Shown here: piece by piece, positions 14,230-20,437 of the stretch
How positions within the stretch are numbered: position 1 is the stretch's first letter
Layout: each line of letters starts with the position of its first letter
Source: Oscillospiraceae bacterium
GTDB taxonomy: Bacteria; Bacillota; Clostridia; Oscillospirales; Ruminococcaceae
NCBI GenBank assembly: GCA_020024215.1
Contig: JAHHUC010000039.1
Location: 1 to 20,437 of the forward strand
Reading direction: 5' to 3'
DNA length: 20,437 bases
Notes under the pieces: model-generated
Told to the model about the DNA's origin: nothing
Databases searched by the model: none
What the model saw: only the letters and a program-made list of their open reading frames with translations
Position numbers and translations under genes: made by a program

Positions 14230-15690
14230 TCAGATTTTTTCTCCCGGTATTACAGGAACAGCACCCTTTGGTATAGGGCAGGCATATCCTTTGTGCTTTT
14301 TGGTTATGGCTTCAAATTCTGCTTTTGCCATATCCAGAATTTTTGGATTTTCAAAAAGCTCAATAGCAGAGCCGGCCAATATCTTTCCTGCATTGATAAG
14401 CCCCTTGTGGGCGATGGAGGTTTTTCCGCAGGACACATTCTGCCAGGAATGTCCCGGGGAGGAGGAGACAAAGCAAACCGTGTTTATCTGGGCTGTGGGC
14501 ACACACCAGCTGACATCTCCTACATCTGTTGAGCCCATGCTTTTTTTCATGGTGTAAAGGTAGGGAATCAAAAAGTTGTTTACAGGTGTTTCTCCGTGGC
14601 AGGATGCTCTGTCAACAAATTCATATATTTCCTCATTTTCGGCTGCAATGCCGTCAAAAAGAGCAGAATCCTTTGATTGGATTGTATCAAAAAGCTTTTT
14701 TGCATATTCCATTTCCTCCTGTGTGTAGGAGGGGAGCCCCACCTCATTGAAATTTTTAAAGAGAAGCTCCTCTAAAGTTTTGTTGGGGACAGTGTTGGCA
14801 CATCCGTCGATAAATTTTTTCTCAACAGTGGTTTCGGTCATCATTGCAGCAGCCTCGGCTATTTTGTCAACTCTTTTTTGCAGCGTTTGAGCATCCTGTG
14901 TCCATGTGTCACGAACCATATAAAGCACCTGAGCATAAGGCTGCACCACATTGGGAGAAGCTCCTCCTGCATCTGTGATGGAATAATGTATTCTGGCAGA
15001 GCTTGGCATATGCTCTCTGAGAAATTGAACTCCTATATTCATAAGCTCCACAGCATCCAAGGCAGATCTGCCTTTTTCAGGGGCGGAAGAAGCGTGGGAG
15101 GCGATACCTGTAAATTTATATTCTGTCTGGATGCAGGTGTTGCAGGTTCCTGATACCACCTGATTTACAGTGGAAGGATGCCATGTCAAAGCTGCATCAC
15201 ACCATTTGAATATGCCGTCTCTTGCCATGAAGGCCTTTGTGGCAGCTCCCTCTTCACCGGGGCAGCCATAGAGATTTATGGTTCCAAAGCCTTCACCCTT
15301 TTGTTCAAGATATTTTTTTATGGCAAAGGCTGCTGCCATAGCTCCTGCTCCCAGAAGATTGTGTCCGCAGCCATGTCCGCTGCCATTGGTGCAAAGCTCC
15401 TTCTTTTCCGCTAAAGCTCCCTCTTGAGAAAGGCCTGAAAGCGCATCATATTCTGCCAAAATTCCGATGACCGGCTTTCCTGTGCCGTAGGATGCCTTAA
15501 ATGCGGTTTTGATATTGCAAAATGGGTATTCAACCTGAAAGCCCTCTTGACGCAAAACCTCTGCCATAAGCTGTGATGACTTGAATTCTCTCAGGGAAAG
15601 CTCGGCAAATTCCCATATTTTATCTGACACATCTGTTATCACATCGGATTTTTCATCTATATACTGTAAAAATTCCTTCTTATCTAACAT
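14230..15690 (-). CDS. M20-family amidohydrolase, AbgB-like
   Basis: This is a metal-dependent amidase/peptidase of the M20D branch that cleaves N-acylated amino acids or aminobenzoyl-glutamate-like amides, probably in the cytoplasm (no signal peptide). The 486 aa contain ILAEYDALSG (about 77-86), GHGCGHN (105-111), CPGEEG (143-148) and H171 in LTWHPS as metal and catalytic sites, and a lid/dimer domain from about residue 190 that includes H199. Size and pattern fit AbgB (about 480 aa) rather than the shorter 390-aa IAA-amino-acid hydrolases. The frame opens at ATG 15696, but AAGGGGG directly abuts it; ATG 15690 is six bases away and is chosen. It lies 25 bp after an amino-acid-type ABC importer, so the importer probably brings in its substrate or handles its product. 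No AbgA partner or AbgT transporter is present. Confidence 0.9.
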   Translation of the reverse strand: MLDKKEFLQYIDEKSDVITDVSDKIWEFAELSLREFKSSQLMAEVLRQEGFQVEYPFCNIKTAFKASYGTGKPVIGILAEYDALSGLSQEGALAEKKELCTNGSGHGCGHNLLGAGAMAAAFAIKKYLEQKGEGFGTINLYGCPGEEGAATKAFMARDGIFKWCDAALTWHPSTVNQVVSGTCNTCIQTEYKFTGIASHASSAPEKGRSALDAVELMNIGVQFLREHMPSSARIHYSITDAGGASPNVVQPYAQVLYMVRDTWTQDAQTLQKRVDKIAEAAAMMTETTVEKKFIDGCANTVPNKTLEELLFKNFNEVGLPSYTQEEMEYAKKLFDTIQSKDSALFDGIAAENEEIYEFVDRASCHGETPVNNFLIPYLYTMKKSMGSTDVGDVSWCVPTAQINTVCFVSSSPGHSWQNVSCGKTSIAHKGLINAGKILAGSAIELFENPKILDMAKAEFEAITKKHKGYACPIPKGAVPVIPGEKI

Positions 15691-15715
15691 TTCCATCCCC
15701 CTTTATAAAAGATTT

Positions 15716-16459
15716 CTAATAAAGCACCTTGCCTAAAAATTCTTTGGTTCTCGGGTTTTGAGGATTTGCAAAAACCTCATCGGGAGTGCCCTTTTCAGCG
15801 ATTATTCCACCGTCCATAAAGAATACCCTGTCGGAAATTTCTTTTGCAAAGCCCATTTCGTGGGTTACAATAACTGTTGTCATGCCTGTTTTTACCAATT
15901 CCTTTATAACATGAAGAACCTCTCCCACCATTTCCGGGTCAAGGGCTGAGGTGGGCTCATCAAACAGCATTACATCCGGCTCCATAGCAAGAGCTCTCAC
16001 TATGGCAAGTCTCTGCTTCTGACCTCCTGAAAGCTTTGCAGGATAGTCATTTATTTTTTCCAAAAGCCCCACCTTGTTCAAAAGCTCCTTTGTTATATCA
16101 TCCATTTGAGCTTTGTTCTTTTTCTTTAAAAGTATGGGAGCCATAGATACATTTTCCCCCACAGTCATATTTGGGAAAACATTGAAGTGCTGAAAAACCA
16201 TTCCCATTTTCCGGCGGATAACATCTATATCTGCTTTTTTGTCTGTTATATCCATGCCCTCAAAATAAATATGGCCTGACGATGGGATTTCCAAAAGATT
16301 TAAACAGCGAAGAAAGGTGCTTTTTCCGCCTCCTGAGGGGCCTATAACCGAAACCACCTCACCTTTGTAAATGTTTTCGGACACACCCTTTAAAACCTCC
16401 AGCCTGCCAAAGGATTTGTGCAAATCCTCTACGCTTATAAGCAGATCATTTTTAAGCAT
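15716..16459 (-). CDS. Polar amino acid ABC importer, ATPase subunit
   Basis: This powers the importer encoded just upstream. The 247 aa hold Walker A GPSGGGKST (40-48), Q-loop Q90, signature LSGGQKQR (143-150), Walker B VMLFDE (163-168) and switch H200, the pattern of the GlnQ/HisP/ArtP group. The frame extends to TTG 16468, but AGGAGG lies one base from that codon; ATG 16459 is ten bases from it and fits better. This overlaps the permease gene by 8 bp, so the two are coupled. Substrate cannot be read from an ATPase. Confidence 0.95.
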   Translation of the reverse strand: MLKNDLLISVEDLHKSFGRLEVLKGVSENIYKGEVVSVIGPSGGGKSTFLRCLNLLEIPSSGHIYFEGMDITDKKADIDVIRRKMGMVFQHFNVFPNMTVGENVSMAPILLKKKNKAQMDDITKELLNKVGLLEKINDYPAKLSGGQKQRLAIVRALAMEPDVMLFDEPTSALDPEMVGEVLHVIKELVKTGMTTVIVTHEMGFAKEISDRVFFMDGGIIAEKGTPDEVFANPQNPRTKEFLGKVLY

Positions 16460-17138
16460 CTGTTCCAAGCCTCCTCTCCAAAGCTGCTATAAATTTGGAC
16501 ATTGTAAATGTCAGAAGAAAATATATTATGCCAATTATTGTCAAAGGCTCCAGCACACGGAAGGTGATGGAATTTATTGTTTTGAACTGAGTCATAAGCT
16601 CTCCGCAGAAGAAGGTGGAGGCGAGGGAGGTTTCCTTTACAACCGCCACAAATTCATTGCAAAGTGCAGGCAGAATATTTTTTACCGCCTGAGGAAGAAC
16701 CACCTTCATCATGGCCTGACGGCTGTTTAGTCCCAAGGAACGGGCAGCCTCCATCTGCCCGTTGTCAACCGCCTGAATACCTGCTCTTACAATTTCGCAC
16801 ACATAGGCAACAGAATTGACACAGCATGCCATAAGAACACAGGTGAACTCGCTTAAATTGAGGACGGGGAACCATTTGGGCATCATAAAATAGAAAAAAT
16901 AAAGCTGGAGAAGTATAGGTGTTCCTCTTATAACCTCCACATATACTGAAGCTATTGCGCTTATGGGCCTGAATTTGCCTATGCCCCATGTGCTTCGCCT
17001 CATCATTGCCATCAAAGAGCCAAAGACAGTGCTGAAAATAACTGTCAGAAGCCCCATCCAGATTGTAAGACCAAGTCCCTTCAAGAAGAGGCCCCAATAC
17101 TCACACCATATATCTGCCATTACCTTAAAAAATTCCAT
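16452..17138 (-). CDS. Polar amino acid ABC importer, permease subunit
   Basis: An inner-membrane permease of the HisM/GlnP family, 228 aa, with about five hydrophobic segments. The conserved GTPILLQLYF stretch is at about 72-81 and the EAA loop that docks the ATPase begins at E120 (EAARSLGLNSRQA). Only one permease gene is present, so it probably acts as a homodimer. ATG 17138 is eight bases after AGGAGG; TTG 17141 is the alternative. It sits between the lipoprotein and ATPase genes. Confidence 0.95.
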   Translation of the reverse strand: MEFFKVMADIWCEYWGLFLKGLGLTIWMGLLTVIFSTVFGSLMAMMRRSTWGIGKFRPISAIASVYVEVIRGTPILLQLYFFYFMMPKWFPVLNLSEFTCVLMACCVNSVAYVCEIVRAGIQAVDNGQMEAARSLGLNSRQAMMKVVLPQAVKNILPALCNEFVAVVKETSLASTFFCGELMTQFKTINSITFRVLEPLTIIGIIYFLLTFTMSKFIAALERRLGTDA

Positions 17139-17181
17139 CAAATGTGCCTCCTAAAAGCGATGTGCTGAACCACCATGATTT

Positions 17182-18057
17182 TTATTGCTCTGTTTTTATG
17201 TTAAGCTTTTTTGCAAGGGCATTGGCATCATCCTTCCAGACTGTGAAAATATCGGATTCATTTACCTCTGCAATTATTTTGTTGATTTCATCAAGCAAGG
17301 CATCCTCGCCCTTTTTCATCGCTATTACATTTCCGTCGGATGTGTAGGGGAATTTATATTCTGCTATTGCGATTTGAGGGTTTGCTTCAATCAGATTTTT
17401 GCAGCTGTCAAGCGAGACGGCCATTGCATCCACTTTGTTGGATGTGAGCATAAGTATGCCGTCGGTTGTTGTTGCAACAGGCTTTAATTCAATGCTTTCA
17501 GGAAGATTTTTCTCTGCCAGAGTCTGCTGCAAGGATGCGTTCTGTGCGGCTATTTTCTTTCCTGCAAAGCTCTCTGCATCCTTGTAGAGTGAAGCCTTGT
17601 CCGCCAACACTATAAGCCCCTGGCCATCCTCCTCGCTGTTGTTGTAGTAATCGGAGAGATACATGGCTTTTTCGCGCTCAGGAGTTTTTGCAAAGCCTGA
17701 AATTCCAAGGTCTACCACATCTGACATAACAGCCTGCTGAATTGCCATAAATTCCATTGCCTTTATTTCCAGCTCAACTCCCAGCTTTTGGGCAATATAT
17801 TTGGCAAGCTCAATATCAGCTCCCACATATTCCTTTTTGCCGGAGGAAACATCTTCAAATTCCATAGGGACAAAGTCAGGTGATGTACCCACAACAAGCT
17901 TTTTGGATTCCTTGATTTTTTCCAGCTTGTTTGAAGCGGCAATCTGCTGTGAAGAGGCTTTTGAAATCTGCTCATCATCGGTTTTTTCGGCTGCGCAGCC
18001 CATTAAAGCTGACATCACCATTATCACTGAGGACATTAGGGCTAAAATCTTTTTCAT
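17182..18057 (-). CDS. Amino-acid-type ABC importer, substrate-binding lipoprotein
   Basis: This membrane-anchored receptor delivers substrate to the permease. The 291 aa start with a lipoprotein signal ending in LMGC (Cys21), followed by a polar linker to about residue 45 and then a family 3 solute-binding domain: VGTSPDFVPMEF, then GADIELAKYIAQKLGVELEI, then GISGFAKTPERE, whose arginine usually binds the ligand carboxylate. This fits a free amino acid or another compound with an alpha-carboxylate. TTG 18063 is in frame, but AAAGGAG favours ATG 18057 (spacing 8). It is the first gene of the operon and has a consensus promoter upstream. The exact ligand is unknown. Confidence 0.94.
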   Translation of the reverse strand: MKKILALMSSVIMVMSALMGCAAEKTDDEQISKASSQQIAASNKLEKIKESKKLVVGTSPDFVPMEFEDVSSGKKEYVGADIELAKYIAQKLGVELEIKAMEFMAIQQAVMSDVVDLGISGFAKTPEREKAMYLSDYYNNSEEDGQGLIVLADKASLYKDAESFAGKKIAAQNASLQQTLAEKNLPESIELKPVATTTDGILMLTSNKVDAMAVSLDSCKNLIEANPQIAIAEYKFPYTSDGNVIAMKKGEDALLDEINKIIAEVNESDIFTVWKDDANALAKKLNIKTEQ

Positions 18058-18112
18058 TTTCAAATCTCCTTTAATTTATGCGTTTTTTATGTATTATTTT
18101 GTGATGTTTGCA

Positions 18113-18141
18113 ATTATAATGCATAATATTTCATTTGTAAA
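18113..18141 (-). promoter_or_regulatory. Promoter of the importer-hydrolase operon
   Basis: On the minus strand TTTACA (18136-18141) and a perfect TATAAT (18113-18118) are 17 bp apart, about 55 bp before the lipoprotein start. Repeats of TGCATAA (plus-strand reading) lie at 18120-18126 inside the spacer, at 18150-18156 just upstream of the -35, and at 18231-18237. Confidence 0.85.
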
Positions 18142-18319
18142 GCCTAATTTGCATAAAAAATGAATTTTCGTCAATGTTGATAAAATGAGTTTTCCAACCA
18201 AAACATAATTGGTATATTTTAACGCTTGTTTGCATAATTTTCTTGAATATATACACATAGAGGGATTATATACAGGCAATATTCAAATTCTTCGGTGTGC
18301 TGGCAGGCTTAAGTTTATT

Positions 18320-18349
18320 TTGTAAAGTGTGTTGTCCATGTGATATAAT
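18320..18349 (+). promoter_or_regulatory. Extended -10 promoter of the Nudix-cobI pair
   Basis: TGATATAAT (18341-18349) is an extended -10 with a perfect TATAAT. A partial -35, TTGTAA (18320-18325), lies 18 bp upstream. The start codon is about 30 bp downstream. Confidence 0.75.
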
Positions 18350-18380
18350 CTGAGTATGAGAATTGTAAGGAGTGAATTTT

Positions 18381-18857
18381 ATGAGCAAACAGACTACCTT
18401 ATGCTATATAGAAAGGGACAGCCATTATCTTATGCTTCACAGGATTAAAAAGCAGAACGACGAGAATGAGGGCAAATGGATAGGCGTGGGAGGAAAGTTT
18501 TTGGAGGGTGAAAGCCCTGAGGAATGTGTTTTAAGGGAGACAAGGGAGGAAACCGGCCTTACGCTTACAGATTACAGATACAGAGGTCTTGTGACCTTTG
18601 TTTACGATGCCCAAAGCTATATGTGCGAATATATGCATCTTTTTACAGCCACAGGCTTTGAGGGGAATTTGATTGATTGTGACGAAGGTGTTTTGCAGTG
18701 GCTCTCAAAGGAGGAGCTGTACAAGCTTCCCATGTGGGAGGGCGATAAAATTTTTCTCGACCTTTTGCAAAAGGATGAGCCATTTTTTTCCCTGAAGCTT
18801 GTTTATGATGATAAGGGCTTAAAGCAGGCAGATTTAAACGGCAGAAAAATAAGATAG
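18381..18857 (+). CDS. Nudix hydrolase, MutT/8-oxo-dGTPase-like
   Basis: This hydrolyses a nucleoside diphosphate-linked compound; 8-oxo-dGTP or another oxidised nucleotide is the usual guess for this type, but substrate is not fixed by the motif. The 158-aa protein has a complete Nudix box at 38-60, beginning GKFLEGE and ending RETREETGL, with the catalytic glutamates E56 and E57. GTG 18372 is in frame but lies at the end of the Shine-Dalgarno AAGGAG (18367-18372); ATG 18381 is correctly spaced. It is 18 bp from cobI and probably shares its transcript. Confidence 0.93.
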   Translation: MSKQTTLCYIERDSHYLMLHRIKKQNDENEGKWIGVGGKFLEGESPEECVLRETREETGLTLTDYRYRGLVTFVYDAQSYMCEYMHLFTATGFEGNLIDCDEGVLQWLSKEELYKLPMWEGDKIFLDLLQKDEPFFSLKLVYDDKGLKQADLNGRKIR

Positions 18858-18875
18858 CTTTGGGGGATAAAGTTT

Positions 18876-19583
18876 ATGTACGGTAAATTTTTCGGCGTAG
18901 GCGTAGGCCCGGGAGATCCGGAGCTTATGACATTAAAGGCGGTAAGAATCATAGAAAATGCAGATGTAATAGCCTTTCCTCAAAAAAACAACGAGCAAAG
19001 TCAGGCGCTTAAAATAGCCGGGGCAGTCTGCAAAAATCTTGAAAAAAAGGAGCTTTTGCCCATATATATGCCGATGACAAAGGATGAAGCTCTGCTGAAA
19101 AAAAGCCATGCAGCGGCAGCTTCTGAAATTGAAGGCTGTCTTTTAAAGGGAAAAAGCGTCGCATTTCTGACCTTGGGTGACCCTTCAATTTATTCCACCT
19201 ATATTTATATACATAAAAGAATTTTGAAGCTGGGCTATGAAGCAGAGATGATAAGCGGAATAACCTCGTTTTGTGCATCCGGTGCAAAGCTTAACATTTC
19301 CCTTGCAGAAAAGGACGAGCTGCTGCACATAGTTCCGGCTTCTTACAGCTTGAAAAAGCTTCCGGAGATTTTGGCGCTGCCGGGAAATAAAATTTTGATG
19401 AAATCCGGAAAAAAGCTGGCTGCGGTGCGAAAAGAAATTAAAAAAGCAGGCTTGTGTGCCAAAATGGTGGAAAACTGCGGTATGGAAAATGAGAGGATAT
19501 ATAACACATCAAAGGAAATTCCGGATACAGCCGGATATTATTCGCTTATTGTGGTTAAAGATAGCTTTTTACAGGAAGATTAA
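18876..19583 (+). CDS. cobI: Precorrin-2 C20-methyltransferase (CobI/CbiL)
   Basis: This transfers a methyl group from S-adenosylmethionine to C20 of precorrin-2 or its cobalt form, an early step of the corrin ring in vitamin B12 synthesis. The 235 aa match the family in length and carry the SAM-binding opening GVGVGPGDPELMTLKA (residues 7-22), LTLGDPSIYSTY (98-109) and ISGITSFCASGA (126-137). GGGGG at 18862-18866 is nine bases before ATG. In an anaerobe the cobalt-first (CbiL) substrate is more likely; this is inference. It is unusual that no other cobalamin gene is next to it here: the upstream gene is a Nudix hydrolase and the downstream gene a regulator behind a terminator. Confidence 0.92.
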   Translation: MYGKFFGVGVGPGDPELMTLKAVRIIENADVIAFPQKNNEQSQALKIAGAVCKNLEKKELLPIYMPMTKDEALLKKSHAAAASEIEGCLLKGKSVAFLTLGDPSIYSTYIYIHKRILKLGYEAEMISGITSFCASGAKLNISLAEKDELLHIVPASYSLKKLPEILALPGNKILMKSGKKLAAVRKEIKKAGLCAKMVENCGMENERIYNTSKEIPDTAGYYSLIVVKDSFLQED

Positions 19584-19628
19584 AAAATGTGCCGCTTTTA
19601 AAGGCTGTGAATATCAGAAATAAGAAAA

Positions 19629-19652
19629 GAGCATGAAAATGCTCCTTTTTTT
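19629..19652 (+). terminator. Terminator after cobI
   Basis: GAGCAT (19629-19634) and ATGCTC (19639-19644) close a GAAA tetraloop, followed by C and seven T. Outer A-T pairs extend the stem past one mismatch. Confidence 0.82.
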
Positions 19653-19661
19653 ATAAAAATA

Positions 19662-19690
19662 TTGACTTTTAACTGTGTTACTATTATAAT
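19662..19690 (+). promoter_or_regulatory. Promoter of the GntR-family regulator
   Basis: TTGACT (19662-19667) and a perfect TATAAT (19685-19690) with a 17-bp spacer. The -10 lies inside the first of two operator-like dyads. Confidence 0.88.
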
Positions 19691-19722
19691 ACAGTTGTAA
19701 AGTGTATTATAATAGTAATACA
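19674..19722 (+). promoter_or_regulatory. Tandem YtrA-type operator sites
   Basis: Two inverted repeats of the same form: TGTGTTA-N6-TAATACA (19674-19693) and TGTATTA-N6-TAATACA (19703-19722); the second extends to GTGTATTA/TAATACAC. Their centres are 29 bp apart. The sites also form a larger perfect dyad of 16-bp arms (19678-19693 and 19703-19718). The first covers the -10 and the second the transcription start region, as expected for autorepression by the regulator encoded next. Confidence 0.75.
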
Positions 19723-19739
19723 CTAAGGGAGGTGAAGGT

Positions 19740-20111
19740 ATGATAAGCTTTGAAGAATTTTCAATGAATGACAAAACCCCTATCTATGTGCAGATAGTCA
19801 TGCACATAAAAAGGGGAATAGTTGCAAGGCTCATAGAAAATAATGATGAGCTTCCTTCCAGGAGAAACCTCTCCTCGCTATTGGGCGTAAATCCCAATAC
19901 AGTGCAGAAGGCATACCGGATTTTGGAGGAGGAGAAGCTGATAGAATCCCGTCTGGGAGCTAAAAGCTATATGCTTTTGGATGATGAGAAAATCCAAAAA
20001 ATCTCTGCCGAGCTTTTGGAAAGCGACGCTAAAAATATAGTGCTTTCCATGAAGCAGATGGGGATAAAAAAGGAACAGGCAATAGATTTGATATTAAGGT
20101 ATTGGGAGTGA
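19740..20111 (+). CDS. GntR-family transcriptional repressor, YtrA-type
   Basis: A DNA-binding regulator of 123 aa. The winged helix-turn-helix spans residues about 13-80 (PIYVQIVMHIKRGIVAR, then ELPSRRNLSSLLGVNPNTVQKAYRILEEE), followed by a short helical tail (about 90-123) that in this subfamily serves for dimerisation. It lacks the large effector domain of FadR or HutC types. GGGAGGTGA before ATG 19740 is strong. YtrA-type genes usually head operons for ABC exporters and repress them; here the next gene encodes a membrane protein, which fits. Tandem operators over its own promoter imply autoregulation. Confidence 0.93.
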   Translation: MISFEEFSMNDKTPIYVQIVMHIKRGIVARLIENNDELPSRRNLSSLLGVNPNTVQKAYRILEEEKLIESRLGAKSYMLLDDEKIQKISAELLESDAKNIVLSMKQMGIKKEQAIDLILRYWE

Positions 20112-20116
20112 TTTAT

Positions 20117-20437
20117 TTGAAAAAGGATCTTACAGTTGTTTCTCTCTTTTTAAAAAGCGTGCTTTACAAATCCCTTTGGATAATTGCGGCAATGCTTCTT
20201 TGGGAAACAATAAGCTTTTATGTGGTGCTGCAAACCCCGGTTCTGTCACTGGAGTCTGCTGTGGAAAAAAGCTTTTTAAAGTATATATTTATGGGAGCTC
20301 TTGCTCTTATAGGTGCAAGAGTTTTTCTCAGCTTCAAAAGCATTGCCTTTGCCTATACCTGCCGTCTTATAATGTCTGAAAAAAAGCATATCTATTTTGC
20401 TCAGGCAGCATCGGCAGCCTTTATTTTTCTTATTTTA
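20117..20437 (+). CDS. Membrane protein under the GntR regulator (partial)
   Basis: The frame opens at TTG 20117, with GGAG (20105-20108) eight bases upstream, overlapping the end of the regulator gene; it is still open at the window end after 107 codons. Hydrophobic segments lie at about residues 16-38, 54-72 and 95-107. I do not recognise the family. Position 5 bp after a YtrA-type regulator suggests a permease or accessory membrane subunit of an ABC exporter whose ATPase would lie beyond the window. In the usual YtrA arrangement an ATPase gene often comes directly after the regulator, so the order here is a mild oddity. An upstream in-frame GTG (20108) sits on the Shine-Dalgarno and is rejected. 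Confidence 0.75.
   Translation, partial: MKKDLTVVSLFLKSVLYKSLWIIAAMLLWETISFYVVLQTPVLSLESAVEKSFLKYIFMGALALIGARVFLSFKSIAFAYTCRLIMSEKKHIYFAQAASAAFIFLIL

Noticed and set aside
1..20437. CRISPR array, transposon or prophage remnant
   Set aside because: No regularly spaced repeats, transposase or integrase motifs, or terminal repeats with target duplications were seen.

Overview
The window looks like chromosomal DNA from an anaerobic, low-to-moderate GC member of the Bacillota, most likely class Clostridia. Reasons: strong Shine-Dalgarno sequences (AGGAGG types), consensus sigma-A promoters, heavy use of AGA/AGG and ATA codons, a full V-type (not F-type) ATPase operon of the Enterococcus/Clostridium gene order, a minimal two-gene SUF-like iron-sulfur system and a YtrA-type GntR regulator. 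I see no rRNA, tRNA, CRISPR array, insertion sequence or prophage gene. No species can be named from sequence alone.

Layout. (1) 1-1140, minus strand: a free-standing GMP synthetase ATP-pyrophosphatase gene (guaA without its glutaminase half) with its own promoter and terminator. (2) 1410-10212, plus strand: a nine-gene V-type ATPase operon in the order G/H-I-K-E-C-F-A-B-D. The rotor subunit K keeps the residues that bind Na+ in the Enterococcus hirae enzyme, so I infer a sodium pump or sodium-driven ATP synthase. (3) 10213-10743: a long AT-rich gap with no credible gene. (4) 10744-12620: a two-gene SufC/SufB-like operon (the SMS, or minimal SUF, type) with its own promoter and terminator. 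(5) 12630-14086: a MATE-family exporter with a consensus promoter, convergent with region 6 and separated from it by a bidirectional terminator. (6) 14230-18141, minus strand: an operon for an amino-acid-type ABC importer (lipoprotein, permease, ATPase) followed by an AbgB-like M20 amidohydrolase, suggesting uptake and intracellular hydrolysis of an N-acylated amino acid or related amide. (7) 18320-19652, plus strand: a Nudix hydrolase and CobI (cobalamin pathway). (8) 19662-20437: a small GntR/YtrA-type repressor with tandem operator sites over its own promoter, followed by a membrane protein cut off by the window edge.

How the genes may fit together: the V-ATPase would set a sodium gradient, and many MATE exporters use such a gradient; the SUF-like pair would serve Fe-S enzymes of an anaerobe. 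The importer-hydrolase operon is the clearest multi-gene metabolic unit whose substrate is unknown. Several genes use TTG starts whose Shine-Dalgarno sits over, or directly against, an upstream in-frame GTG or ATG, so default start calls are wrong for a number of genes here; corrected starts are used below.

Most of the window is ordinary housekeeping DNA. I did not find a clearly new biological system. The best leads are the GMP synthetase with no glutaminase domain, the importer-hydrolase operon, the tandem YtrA-like operators, a dyad inside the guaA promoter, and alternative hairpins just before the V-ATPase A-subunit start.
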